64,000 nt of DNA from Amborella trichopoda (GCF_000471905.2 NW_006497083.1:1453320-1517319), one strand, 5' to 3'; positions 35,579 to 46,732 are shown, counted from the stretch's first letter. Program-made: numbers and translations. The notes: generated by a model from the letters alone, not told the origin.

Positions 35579-36856
35579 GTATTCCCTTTTCTTTTCAAAT
35601 ATTGCACACCCACTGTCATGACGCTTAATTTCTTGCTAAACCACAATCGATTGCTAATAATTCCAACTACAATTTAGTTGTTTATTTCGCCTAATGGTAT
35701 GCAGATTTGATTTCTATTGTACCATTATATTTTGCAATTATTTTTTTAATAGTTAAAACCAAAAGATATTCCACTCCCTCTGGAGTATACTGGCCACTTA
35801 CTCCCTCGGGTTAAACTCTCCTAGGAATAATTTTAGAACCCCAAATTTTGGGGATATAACTTCTCTAACACATAGATTAACCTCAATAAAAAGAATTTTT
35901 AATTGTTAATCCAAGCATATAAAAAAATAATGTCTCAAGATTGAATAGAAACCGTCCAATATTTAAAAGGTGAGATCTAAGTGTCAGAAAAATTCAAATT
36001 TCAATTTTTTTTTCTTTTGAAAATAAGCATCTAGTAATTCGGTTACCAAAATTTCAAATTGAAGCAATCCCCTCCCAAGTCGGTCAAATAATTTAGGGAG
36101 TACAAAGTAAACAATGCTCCCAAGGGAAAATAGTATACATGCTCATAGTTAAAACTTAAAAGTGATTATGAGAATATATCTATATATATATATATATAAA
36201 ATAATATTTACGTACTAACCTTTAAATTTTAGATAAAATATAAAATGCTCTATTTATTGGTGAAAATTACAAAGAAGGTTAGTCAGCCTATTTTTTTCTT
36301 TTTTTCAAAATTACCTCTTGGTCAATCTGAACTTTGTTTTATTTTTTATTTTTTATTTTTTATTTTTTATTTTTTTAAAGTTTTTTCCGTCAATGTAGGA
36401 GTCCCTTAAAGCTTGGGGCACTCACCTACTAACTAAAAAACTAAAAAGAAACAAAATCAAAATTCAAGTCGACCGAAAAGCAATTTTGAAAAAAATTAAA
36501 AAAATTAAAAAAAAATTAAAAAAATAAAATAAAAAATAGAATTTCTGCCTATAAATAAAGCATTTTAGAATTTTAAAGTCCGTACCTAAAATTTACAGTC
36601 CGTACAGAAATAACTCAAAAAAGAAGAAAAAAAAAAAAAAAAGAAGGAAGGAGGCGGTGTTGTAATAAGGGTTTGACAAAGAGTAATGGGGTGAAATGAA
36701 GATGCACGAGCATCACCATTGGAGGCTGGTCAAAAGGACTGGTTGCTCACGCTTATTCCCAAGTGCTTAGCTGGTCTCTCTTTCTCTCTAACAAAACCTC
36801 CCTCTACCCATCTGCCCAAGTCCACCCTGTCTTCACGAGCACATTAATTGACCACC
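35579..36856. other. AT-rich region upstream of IDA-like gene
   Basis: This holds (TA)n at 36180-36199, a (TTTTTTA)n run at about 36339-36375, and A-rich tracts at 36486-36540 and 36605-36645. No gene is supportable. The last few hundred bases probably include the promoter of the gene at 36915. Confidence 0.5.
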
Positions 36857-36857
36857 A

Positions 36858-36867
36858 CCTTATTTAA
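36858..36867 (+). promoter_or_regulatory. Possible TATA-like element
   Basis: CTTATTTAAAC about 50 bp upstream of the ATG at 36915 is the nearest TATA-like sequence. The pyrimidine-rich CTCTCTTCTCCCC just before the ATG suits a plant leader. The position is plausible but unproven. Confidence 0.25.
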
Positions 36868-36914
36868 ACTTTACATTTTCACCCTATTCCTCCATATTTC
36901 CTCTCTTCTCCCCT

Positions 36915-37268
36915 ATGCCTATGCCTATGCCTATGCCTGCCCCTTCTACTACCACATTAGCCACGGCGTTACTTGTCATCTTTGTTATCCTCCTTCTGTT
37001 AATCTCCTCACCGGAAACCTTAAGTCGAAAAATTAAGGCGACGAGAAATGTTCACCCTGTGAGCCATCTAGCCTCGAAAACGCAGGAATACGTGACTGTT
37101 TTGTCCCCGACGACATCGAAAGAGAAGCGATACGTTTATGGAGATCGGGAATTTGAGAATTGCCTGCCTAAGGGCTTCCGGCCACCCCCTTCCGCCCCTA
37201 GTCGATACATAAACTCACATCCTCTCTCTCTTTCGACGTGCAATGAAAAGAAAGAGGAGGAGCCATGA
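36915..37268 (+). CDS. IDA-like (IDL) secreted peptide precursor, 117 aa
   Basis: This is a single-exon frame. Residues 13-32 form a strongly hydrophobic signal or anchor segment (LATALLVIFVILLLLIS), followed by a basic variable linker (about 35-80). A C-terminal motif at 84-102 reads LPKGFRPPPSAPSRYINSH. This matches the EPIP region of INFLORESCENCE DEFICIENT IN ABSCISSION-like peptides, which are secreted, processed and perceived by HAESA-type receptor kinases to control cell separation and related responses (family knowledge). Unusual points are RPPPSAPSRYIN in place of the common PIPPSAPSKRHN-type core and a 15-residue acidic/basic tail after it. The start lies in a hexamer repeat giving four in-frame Met codons (MPMPMPMP). 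I chose the first, but any could initiate. Which IDL member this is cannot be told. Confidence 0.75.
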   Translation: MPMPMPMPAPSTTTLATALLVIFVILLLLISSPETLSRKIKATRNVHPVSHLASKTQEYVTVLSPTTSKEKRYVYGDREFENCLPKGFRPPPSAPSRYINSHPLSLSTCNEKKEEEP

Positions 37269-38402
37269 AACACAGTGATCAAGAGCTGTTTTGATTATGA
37301 GCCACCCGCAAAAGGTGTATGGTTTCCGGCGTTCACGAATGGTTGTGATCCTCTTGCTATATAATACACCCTGTACAGCCTACCATCTCGGCCGTTAGTT
37401 CACAGGAGAATTTATATTTTTTTTTTGTGATCATTCAAAAAAAAATTATATATTTTTTGTTGTCATGTAGTGGATTTGTAGGTACCCAATCCAAGTTGAA
37501 GCAAATGTAATATAAAAGGAAATGAAAATAAGCTTTTATCAATCTACAAACTTTTGTTGATACTCTCTTATGATGCTTTTATCCTTAAGTAGGTTTAGTG
37601 CATATTAATAGAGTCCTAAATAGCGATCGCTCATATTATGGTTGAGAGGTATAGACTACATGGTCTAAAGTAAACCAGAGATACGGGGGAAAGTGTACAA
37701 TTGAGCCTTTACCCATATGCGAAAAAAATTGTCACAATCATCTCTAGTTGTCAGAGGGGCAATGATGATTGCTGAAAGTCAAAGATGTTTTTTTTTTTAG
37801 CGGTATTTGGAAAAATGATAAATCCCACATGTTTGAGAGTACATATAATGGCTCGGTATTAGTACTTTTTATAATCCTTAGTAATAATAAAAAATATGTA
37901 CAATAAAACTATTTACTTTTGATACATAAAGGACACACTCATTAAAAAAAACTAAGTGGTTGAAAATGTGCCATTGTTTAGGGTACAAATTCCAAAATAA
38001 ATTTTGTCAAATATTGTAACTTACTTTCATCTATTGCATTTCATATCCGATGACTAAAGTGATTGTGACATCTTTGTAACATACAGCCATGTAATAATAA
38101 CAATGAAGTTATGGAATGTAGAGTGTAAATTATATCAAAACCTAGTCTTGCATTTGACAGGATCCAAACGACATATTAAGGTTAACGGTAAAATGACTAT
38201 TATATGAAAGCATATTCTCATTACTAATAATAACAACAAAAATAAAATAAGAGACGCACACATAATTTTCAAGAAAATTAGAGGGAAGTCGGATGTCTTC
38301 ACCTATGAGTCCAATAAAATGTTCTTATAAAGAATGCGCTTCTATCTAGAAGAGGAAATTTGAGTTTGCAATCGAGCTGCAATTCCCCCTCTTGATCACT
38401 CT
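37269..38402. other. Downstream flank, non-coding
   Basis: AATAATACACC-like and AATAAA-like words could provide 3' processing for the IDA-like gene. A region near 38005-38075 (ATCCGATGACTAAAGTGATT + GTGACAT) resembles half of a family B MITE. Nothing else was seen. Confidence 0.45.
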
Positions 38403-38698
38403 GATATGGGTGGCAACGGTCCCAGCCAGACCCAGACCCGATCATGATGAATTCACCGGACCCGAATCCGATCAAATTCGACCCAAAAATTCAAATATCT
38501 ATGTATTGAACTATATTTAAACATGTGTAATGTATTGAGACTAAAAAATATTACTGGACCCGGACTCAAATAGTGTTGGGGTTCAAGATTTGGACCCATG
38601 CCTGACCCACCGGATCTCATTTTCAAACCCATAACCAGAGCCGGATCAGATCTACCCCTCATGCCGGGTATGTTCAAGGTCCATTGCCACCCCTAAAT
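38403..38698. mobile_element. hAT-like non-autonomous TIR element, copy 2
   Basis: The left end GGGTGGCAACGG and right end CCATTGCCACCCCT are inverted. TCACTCT is present at both borders (38396-38402 and 38699-38705), fitting a 7-8 bp target duplication. The interior is rich in GACCC/GGATC words and non-coding. It is the same family as 748-1002. Confidence 0.6.
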
Positions 38699-38705
38699 TC
38701 ACTCT

Positions 38706-39465
38706 TTGAAGGGTAACAAACAAAACACGCAACACAATTCCAGGCAATTTGGATTTCTTGGTATGATGCTGGGTTCTCCTTAGGGTGAGAAACAACGGGT
38801 ATGTAATTAATTTCGGTAAATCAGGGGTAATTTTGGAAGAAAGGATATACTTGGCATTTTATGAAGCTGAGGGCTTAATTGTCCTCTATACACCTGAAAA
38901 AAATAATGTTTCAAGATTAAAGAGAGACCATCCAATTTTTAGAAAGTGATATCTGTGTTAGAAAACTCAAATTTTATTTTCTTTTTTTCTTTTTTTTTAA
39001 AATAATCTAGTGATTTTTAGGTGATTCCTCAATTTTCAAATTGAAAGCCTCCGCCCAAGTAAGTCTTCTTATCGAGGGAGTAAAATATAAACTATGCTCC
39101 CAAGGGAGCATAGTATACGTGCCCTCTTTCTTATCCCCTGGAGTAGGGAAAGTACGCCATACATTAATGGTGTATAGGGCACAATACACCAAGGTGTTCA
39201 CCTTCTATACGTAAATACTAGCTTACTTAATGTGTGAAATTAAATGTTGAGCTTTAATGGGTGGGCAGCTTTTGTTGAATGGGCTGTATGTACTTAAAAA
39301 GTTCCCCTTATTGCTCCTTAACGCCCACTTACTGGGGAGCGAAATTTCAGCTTCGAGAGAAACCTGTCTTCCCCCCTTAATTACAATAAATAAATAAATA
39401 AATAAAAGAGGGAGAAAAAATAGTCATGCGAATATTACAACTTTTAGATGGGCCAAGTTCATATA
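38706..39465. other. Non-coding
   Basis: Short frames only. AAATAAATAAATAAATAAA lies just past this, near 39388. No element borders found. Confidence 0.4.
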
Positions 39466-39817
39466 AGGTGTCTATCATATGCTATACAAGTAAGGTCCAT
39501 TTCTAAATTTTATCCAAACATCTAGTTTCGGTATCGAAAATCTTATAGGGGCTTGAAAATCCAAGATTAATTTAAATTATGAAATTTAAATTAAAAAAAC
39601 AGTGTAGATCGAGTAGATCTATAAACATTTGAAAATTTTGAAAATAGAAGGTCCAGATAATTTATTGCAAGATGCATTATTTTTAAAACTTGAGCGTTTT
39701 TTTTTTATATTAATACATATTGAAATCAAGATGATCAATCAGAAGGATTTCCAACTTCATAACACTCTTTTCTACTGGATTTTCGAGATGCATCTTCTAT
39801 AATATAGGTAAAAACCA
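39466..39817 (+). mobile_element. TATA-flanked MITE, family A
   Basis: TATA is present on both sides (39462-39465, 39818-39821). The tip on the right is GGTAAAAACC. The core contains GTAGATCTATAAACATTTGA, AGAAGGTCCAGATAAT and TTGCAAGATGCATT. The termini are more diverged than in the 3878 and 27004 copies, but length is conserved. Confidence 0.5.
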
Positions 39818-39821
39818 TATA

Positions 39822-40135
39822 TAAATTATTTTCTTTAGATAGAGACTAGGAAAATGGGTTAAGGGATAGTCCATCAAGATAAAATCTTATCATGGCCAAA
39901 TCCCCTCATTGCAAGTAGGGTTTCCAAGCTTGAACCCTGCCAGGTCGGCCCTTGGCCCGGCACGAAAACATTTAAGGCTAGGTCTGGACCTGACCCGTGC
40001 CAAAAAAATTTCTTGCCGCAAGGCCTAGTCTATCTTGAATCTTCTTTTGACGCCCGAGGTCAGGCAGAAAAGCCCAATTCATTTTTTCGGTGGTGCTCAA
40101 ACAAATTATAGATTTTTTTTGTTTTTTTTTTTTGG
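39822..40135. other. Non-coding
   Basis: A GC-rich patch at 39935-40075 with GGCCCGGCACG-type words, then a poly-T run reaching the copia LTR. No gene. Confidence 0.45.
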
Positions 40136-40433
40136 TATAGAATAAATTGAGAAAAGAGGCAAGAAGAGGAGAAGAGAAAGAAGTTTTACATAGTTCGGTC
40201 TCTTGGACCTACATCTATGTTTGAAGGGCTATTCTATTGTGCTCATTATTTCATTCACCAAGGATTATATAAATAATATAAGAACTTAACAAGATAGAAA
40301 CTAATTCCCCAAATATCTCCTAAATATATCACAAATATATTCTTCCCAGTTAGTTTCCCAAAATAAGGGATATCCATAGTGTAACAGATTTGGGAATAGC
40401 TGCACACTAGAATAGTTCTACATGGTTTCAACA
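40136..40433 (-). repeat. Copia 3' LTR
   Basis: It shares TATAGAATAAATTGAGAAAA, TTTACATAGTTCGGTCTCTT, the ATATTCTTCCC region and GGTTTCAACA with 58587-58850, with scattered substitutions and indels. The TTATATAAATAAT region could be promoter-related. The LTR pair is clearly more diverged than the gypsy pair. Confidence 0.85.
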
Positions 40434-40494
40434 CTCCCCCTCAAGTTGGTGTGCTAATATCTGTCAAGCCCAACGTGCTCAATATTTCTTGAAA

Positions 40495-40803
40495 CTATAC
40501 TTTGCATGTAGCTTTTGTAAAGATATCAGCAAGTTGATTTTTGCTTCTGGCAAAAGGAGTAGCAATTTCCTTGGCTTGAACTTTTTCTCTCACAAAATGA
40601 CAATCTGCTTCTATGTGCTTAGTCCATTCATGAAATACCGGATTTGATGCAATATGTATAGTAGCTTGGTTGTCGCAGTTCATAACCATATGACGTAAAA
40701 CATTGAACTCCATATCTCTGAGAAGAGATTTTAGCCAAATTAATTCGTAGGTTGTAGTTGCAATGTCTTTGTATTCATCTTTTGTACTAGATCGAGCAAC
40801 CAC
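40495..40803 (-). pseudogene. Copia RNase H, C-terminal end of pol
   Basis: A 102-codon frame shows the copia RNase H pattern: VARSSTKDEY, WLKSLL, NCDNQATIHIASNPVFHEWT and HIEADCHFVRE, ending in QLADIFTKA. It lies just inside the 3' LTR, as expected. The fragment is intact locally, but its upstream part is broken. Confidence 0.85.
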
Positions 40804-41960
40804 CGACTGTTTATTACTTTTCTAAGTACGAGGTTGCCCTTACAAAAGTACAATGTCATGTGATGGATCTCCTATATGTAGGACTACCTGCCCAGTCAGC
40901 ATCAGAAAAGGTAAGAATATCACTATGACCATTCTTTTTCATTAAAATTCATCTTCCAGGTGATGACTTAAGATACCTTAAAATCCTATTGACAGCTTCA
41001 AGATGAACAGTTTTTGGATATTGCATGAATTGACTTACCATATTGTCCGCATAAGCAATATTAAGTGTAGTGACAGTGAGATATATAAGCCGACCAACCA
41101 AACATTGAAACATCACAATATCTTCCAAAACATTGCCTCAATCTGTGTTGGCTTTATAATTTGTCTCAAATAGAGTGTCAATAGATTCACACCCTAACTT
41201 GCCAGTTTCGTATAAAATATCTAAAACATATTACTGTTTAAGCTCATAGATTATTTTCATGTGCCTGCAAGCCAACGTTTTATTGCCTTCTTGAGGATGA
41301 CCAGGAGGAAGTGTCATGTAAACTTCTTCAAAATCTCCATGAAGAAGGTATTTTTTACATCTAATTGTTACAATGGCCAGTCATTGTCTGCAACAATAGA
41401 AAGTTAAACCTCACTATATTCATTTTAACCACATAAGCAAAGGTTTCCATATAGTCGATACTGTAGATTTGGGTGAATCCCTTTGCAACAAGTCTTGCCT
41501 TGTATCTCTCAATTGTTCCATCACTTTTGTATTTTGTTTTATAGACCCACTTGCAGCTAATAAGTTTTATCTTTTTAAGAAGAGTAATGATATGTCAAGT
41601 ATGATTTTTCTTTAAAGCAACAAGTTCCTCTTTCATAGTAGTTCTCCATACTGCATAGGAATTAGCTTCCTTGAAGCTAGTAAGTTCTTTAGTTGAGAAA
41701 CTTTTGGCCAAAAAAACACTATATTTAAGAGATAATTTGTTAAAAGTCATATATTTTTCAATTGGGCAACGTGCTTTGTGATTGCTTTCCTTGGCATGAT
41801 ATGTATAGTAATCCTTTAAACCAGTGGTCAAGTAACAGGACCAGATCGTCTTAGCAAGAAGTCTTGAGATAGACTTTCGCCCAATGTTCATTTGATTGCT
41901 CCTCCTCTTAGAGTTTTCTGGGGTTTCAAAAATGAATTCTTTCAATACAGGTTGAGGTAT
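40804..41960 (-). pseudogene. Copia reverse transcriptase, heavily decayed
   Basis: Reading downwards from 41945, the open part ends with WRTTMKEELVALKKNHT. After a stop come recognisable CKWVYK and ERYKARLVAKGF pieces near 41560-41450. Frames then shift repeatedly, and no intact catalytic aspartate box is visible. The region is shorter than a full RT, so it has probably lost internal sequence. Confidence 0.75.
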
Positions 41961-42675
41961 TTCCTAATTAGACATGGTGCTATTGATGATTTTGACTCTA
42001 GAATTGGGATCATTCATTTTTTAGAGATCTTGGGTAGAGGTTGTTTTGCTAATCACCCCCTGAAGTTTATCAGTTTGAAAATAAGGTGTATGTTCATTGA
42101 ATTCAACATTTCGTGAAATATACATTCGTCTAGTTTTTGGGTCATAGCATTTGTAATATTTTTTAGTAGATGAATATCCCATGAATATACATTTAATGGA
42201 TCGCTTAAGTTTGTCTCCAAGATTTCCTGATAAGTGCATAAAGCATTCACATTCAAATATCTTTAAATGATGAACAATTGGAGAACAACCATGTAACATT
42301 TCATAGGGACTTTCGTTATCCAATATTCTAGTCGTCAATCGATTTATCAAAGGATAAGTAGTAAGAATACCCTCAGACCTATATGATTTTGGAATATTCA
42401 TTTGAAACAAGTGGTAAGAATACCCTCAAACCTATATGATTTTGGAATATTTATTTGAAACAATAAGACACGTGTTACTTCAAGAAGGTGCATGTTTTTT
42501 CTTTCAACAATTCCATTTTGCTGAGGAATTTCTACACATGACATCTGGTGAATGATCCCATGATCAATCAAATATGAAGAAAAAAGTCTATTTGTACATT
42601 CAGTTCCATTATCAGTTATGAAAATTTTCAGCTTAGCATAAAATTAATTTTTGATCATGGCATGAAATTCCTTAA
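41961..42675 (-). pseudogene. Copia integrase, C-terminal two-thirds
   Basis: The minus strand shows the integrase core (DNGTE, QQNGIVERKN near 42610-42520) and then LKIFECECF, IKCIFMGYSS and KCYDPKTRRMYISRNVEF, typical of copia. A repeated segment (GTGGTAAGAATACCCTCA) near 42355 and 42409 breaks the frame. The frame ends at the Harbinger target site. Confidence 0.8.
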
Positions 42676-43329
42676 GGGAGCGTTTGATAACATTCTGTGT
42701 AGCTTCCCTGGGATTCTCCCCTACTGCTGACTTTCCTAGAATCTGGGAGAAAATGAAAATTGGTAGCCTAAATGCTGGGAACCCTATTTGATAAACTGTA
42801 GTGCTGCTAATTTCTCATGTTTAGTAATGTTAATGCTGGGAAAGCACGAAACTGTCTGTTTTAGTCGTTCATTATGTATTTCCATGATTTGGTACGGGTA
42901 ATGTATATTTATGACTAAATGTTTTTTGCTACTACCTATCTAATGCATTTCTTACAATGTATGGTTAATATTGAAATTTAATCTCACATATATGTACTTT
43001 AGGAAATACCGTCAATAAAAATTCAAATTTCAACCACACAAGTATACCAGAAAAGATGAGTACATAACGATATCAAAAGTTCACCACGGTGGTTTTATGA
43101 AAAACAGATGAGAGAGAGAGAGAGAAAGAGAGAGAGTGAAGGCAAACTTATAGCACACTAACATTTATTAATTCACTAATGATTGTAACGTCGTCAGTAT
43201 GCAACCCACATTTGCACGGCAATTTCATCCCTCAATTGTACCCCAAAGTTATGGTCAACTGTACTTTGGGAATTCAGTTGTTCAACTTCTTCCCTTGCTT
43301 CATCCTCTTCACTTTCGCTTTCTTCTTCT

Positions 43330-44500
43330 TATCTTGAGCACATCTCGATATCTAGTCTAACTTGCCTAAGAACTCGATGCTCAAAAAATATTTCGGCCAA
43401 AGAGCTTTGTAGTTGCTCAAAAGATATTGTGCTCTCCTCGATCTGATGTAGTTGCGCAAAATACAGGTGGCATTTACAATCTTGACATGTGTTGCAATTG
43501 GGTATTAAACTTTGGACCTTAAGATGGGAAATCTCGCTTTCCAAATTCTGAATGTGCACTACATGACATTCCTTAATGATGAATGCCGATGATTATATAG
43601 CTCTTGTGATGTCCTTGGATTTCTCCTTCTCTGGGTCTCACTACGGTGGTACCTTGCCCCACGATATGGGTAATGAACCCATGTGTAGTGGAGTAACCTG
43701 CATCCACTAGATAATAATTTCCTACACCAAATATAGACAATATATTAGTGTCTATCATTCGCAACTGGTAGTAATAAATAATAAACAGTATTACCTTGAG
43801 GCATTGATAATGGATGCATATCCATCTCAATTGCATAATGTAAATTCTAGAGTCCATTGTCAAGCCTTCCCAACCTACTAGTACATATGTGAAACACATG
43901 TCAAAGTTAACTACAGCAAAAACATTCTGATATTGCTCCCCCTTCCGATTACGATATCATTTTTGCAGGGAAATAGGAACTCAAGCAAGAATGTAGGTCC
44001 CATCCAGCATACCAACGCAATCCTAAAAGAAGACATTTACTTGTAAGCAATTGTAACGAATACCATCATCATTTTAAAATATTAGATATGAATGTTCGCT
44101 TTGAAAAATGGGAAGAATGTCTTCTTCTTTCTGATTGTGTTGTGCGTTTCATTTGAGGTAGGGACGATAAAATATGGGGCCAGTCCAATATTGCATTTAG
44201 GAATGTGTTAAAGTAATAGCTAATAGTCTGCCCAGAATACTGAAATTGAATATGCACCACTCTATTACACTCATTATGTGCAAATGTGTACAAGAATATA
44301 ACAACTTGTTCCTCTACCACTATATATTGTGAATTACGAAGTAGATCGCCGTCTTTTAAAATTCCACACAAGCAACAAATTGAAACAATTGATCTCATAG
44401 GACTAAAGTAAGTACAAAACAAATGCAAGACTGGTGAAATAACTATTGTGAACTAGATTCCTTGGTATCACAAATTGGTAGTAATACCTGACACAACTCA
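43330..44500 (-). pseudogene. Harbinger transposase (DDE_Tnp_4), inactive
   Basis: The N-terminal helical domain is at 44428-44069 (VEEQVVIFLYTFAHNECNRV, then FQYSGQTISYYFN). The catalytic domain follows: GMLDGTYIL (first Asp) near 44015, RNRKGE, then TYVLVGWEG and SRI. NYYLVDAGYSTTHGF (second Asp) lies near 43720, then SLRNV near 43580. A stop follows ILA. The glutamate expected just after SLRNV is replaced by a stop. An intron is probable near 44030. The helical tail ILRNYIRS is still visible. This codes for the endonuclease that moves the element; this copy cannot. Confidence 0.85.
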
Positions 44501-44619
44501 AGGCAGTCACACATGCAACATAATATAGTCTATCAAAAGGATCCATATTGAAAGTCTATCATGCATTCAAATATATAAGGGGTTACAAGTCAAGTACATA
44601 ATATCCAAAAGTTTATCAC

Positions 44620-44790
44620 CTACATAAATATTCAATGATAGAATGATTATAAAATCAATCACATAAACATCCACATTAACTCTAAAAAGTTAATCAAATA
44701 AACATCCACATTAGCACCAAAAATGACTCACATAAACATTTACATTAACCACCAAAAATCAACCACATAAACATCCATATTAACCATCAA
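44620..44790. repeat. ~36-bp tandem array in Harbinger element
   Basis: About four copies of AATCA(A/C)CACATAAACATCCA + CATTAAC + AAAAA-type units. A further relative is at 45576-45596. Confidence 0.65.
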
Positions 44791-44951
44791 AAAAGAGAAA
44801 GTTACAGTCATTCATATAATCTACCAAATTCAAGAGGAAAATATAAATCAACCATCTTCCACACAAAAGTTATGAAAGATATTTTAAAGTTCCCTCCCTG
44901 ATATGATAGGAATTCAAGAGTTCGAGTTTGAAAACCAAGCAACTTATGAAA

Positions 44952-46037
44952 CTAATCTTGGGGGACATGTGTTCGGAGCCACATTTTACAATATTGCAAA
45001 TCAATAGATAGAAAAATTCGAGCCTTCATAGGATCTGCAAACAAGTCAACGGCCTTGATATAGAAAAGTAGATCCATGCCCTCATCCTTATAAACATCAG
45101 CCACCACTTCCATACATCGTATCTGGAAGAGAACTGAATGAGCCAATATCCAATCCATTGAAGACGATAGTGAGCCAACAACAACAGCCAATTCATGAGC
45201 AATCGAAATGGTCTCTTTCCTTTGAGAGGATTCCCTTGCTCTTGAAGATTGACTTCCATTCCTCTTCCTTTTAGAAATGGAGACACTCCTTGTATTCCGG
45301 CCAATAGAAGCAAATTCTTCAGCCTCCCATGGCTCTTCCTCCCCTGTCTCTTCCTCTTCATGCATCAAATTGACTTCATCATCATCATTCAGGGGCTCAT
45401 CATCCCATGCATTCTGAGACTCGTGCTAATCACCATCTAATACTGATTGCCTTCTATTTCCTTGTGCAATCCCATCCCCAAACACTAGGTCCATGTTGTT
45501 CATGGGAGGGAAGCTCTTGCTCTGATACTTTAATGCCCATTGGTGTCGCTGTGAACAACAACAATGCACAATGAGCATAAACATCTACATTACCAACTAG
45601 TTGTTAGTAAAAGAAATGATTACAGATTTAGCATGTACCCCAATATATTCCTCCCACACATCCCATGACGTAGAGATCATCCTCCTATCCTCATTCCAAC
45701 CAAATCCATATTTTGAAATCAGTCTCTTGACTACAGTATACTGTGTTTTTAAAGTTTTCAATCTATTTCTTATCCTTAGTCGTTGAAACCCTGGTCCATA
45801 CTGTTGACACATGTGGCATATTATTATTGCCCACGCGTCTCTAACAAATTGCCCATTTGCTCTCATACCCTTTCTTGCATAGTCAGCCTTGATTTCTAGA
45901 AGTGATTCATTTTGCAGTACTGTCCATTGGTAATTACTTCCAACATTATCAGAACTCATTCCGATATGGTCTGCAAGAATTAAACATACCAAATACTCGA
46001 ATATCGACGTCCATTCAATAAGCATACCAATATCCAT
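44952..46037 (-). pseudogene. Harbinger ORF1, Myb/SANT-like DNA-binding protein
   Basis: 45960-45600 encodes a Myb/SANT-like (Myb_DNA-bind_3) domain: tryptophan in QWTVLQNESL, then GQFVRDAW, LKTLKTQYTVVKRL, GFGWNEDRRM and VWEEYI. After a spacer or intron, 45540-44952 gives the acidic and basic middle (NAWDDEPLNDDDEVN, KRKRNG) and the C-terminal helical region (DLFADPMKARIFLSI). In PIF/Harbinger elements this protein partners the transposase and helps bind the ends (family knowledge). An in-frame TAG at 45426-45428, just before the acidic stretch, and frame breaks make it non-functional. Confidence 0.8.
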
Positions 46038-46110
46038 TCACTGAATTTACAAACGTCCACTCTTAGTACACTGGTAGAATTATATACCAAAATCCATTGA
46101 CTAATACTCT
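45985..46110. repeat. Duplicated ATCCATTCA-rich block (with 46605-46720)
   Basis: CCATTCAATAA + CAT(A)ACCAATATCCATTCA, CATCCATTCTTAGTACACT and CCAAAATCCATTCAC-type words appear in the same order in both blocks, which flank the GRF segment. Confidence 0.6.
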
Positions 46111-46170
46111 AATTACATGTGGACCACAATGTATTTCCTACAAAAACCATTGTCTAAATAAACAAATAAA

Positions 46171-46560
46171 TCAACTGCTTTTAAAAAGGATTAATACAAA
46201 CATAAATGTGTTTGTTATATATAAATAAAATTGATATTGTTGGATACACCTCAACGCATCTACAATCGGATCTTGAATGATTCTTTCATCTAGATTAACC
46301 ATGACTTGCTCTGTTAAATGTGGGGGTTGCATCATTTGTTGTGTGTTACAAGGCCTCAAGTTTGCAGTGTAGTTCATCCCTTCAATGTAATCATCTTGCC
46401 AATGGAAAAAAGTACAAGATGGACACCTAAAGTGCACTTTACCAAGGTTCGTTTGGGAACTTGATGTACTCGTATTGCTTGGTAATTGACAACGAGGGCA
46501 AGTATGACACGGATAACCTTCGCTAGTTGTGGAAGCAGGTGATATTTTAATCGCTGAATG
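46171..46560 (-). CDS. GRF-type zinc-finger ORF inside Harbinger element
   Basis: The minus-strand frame reads CHTCPRCQLP, SQTNLGKVHFRCPSC and FFHWQDDYIEG. This spacing of Cys residues with a Thr/Asn-Gly-Lys-Phe-x-Cys step and FFxWxD end is that of the GRF zinc finger, a nucleic-acid-binding module. After it come about 60 residues with no known domain. The start is unclear: an upstream in-frame leader (46707-46561) is repetitive, and an intron acceptor near 46550 is possible. It lies about 130 bp upstream of the Myb/SANT region in the same orientation, so it could be a separate gene, a captured host fragment or the N-terminal exon of ORF1. No stop interrupts the domain. Confidence 0.6.
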   Translation of the reverse strand, partial: HSAIKISPASTTSEGYPCHTCPRCQLPSNTSTSSSQTNLGKVHFRCPSCTFFHWQDDYIEGMNYTANLRPCNTQQMMQPPHLTEQVMVNLDERIIQDPIVDALRCIQQYQFYLYITNTFMFVLILFKSS

Positions 46561-46732
46561 CAAAAATATTTGTTTTACGGATAAGCAAACACAAAAATAT
46601 TTTGAACTCATCAACATCCATTCAATAAACATTACCAATATCCATTCATTGAAAATACTAACATCCATTCTTAGTACACTACTAGACATTAACAAACCAA
46701 AATCCATTCACGATATAGCTAATTTATAAGTA

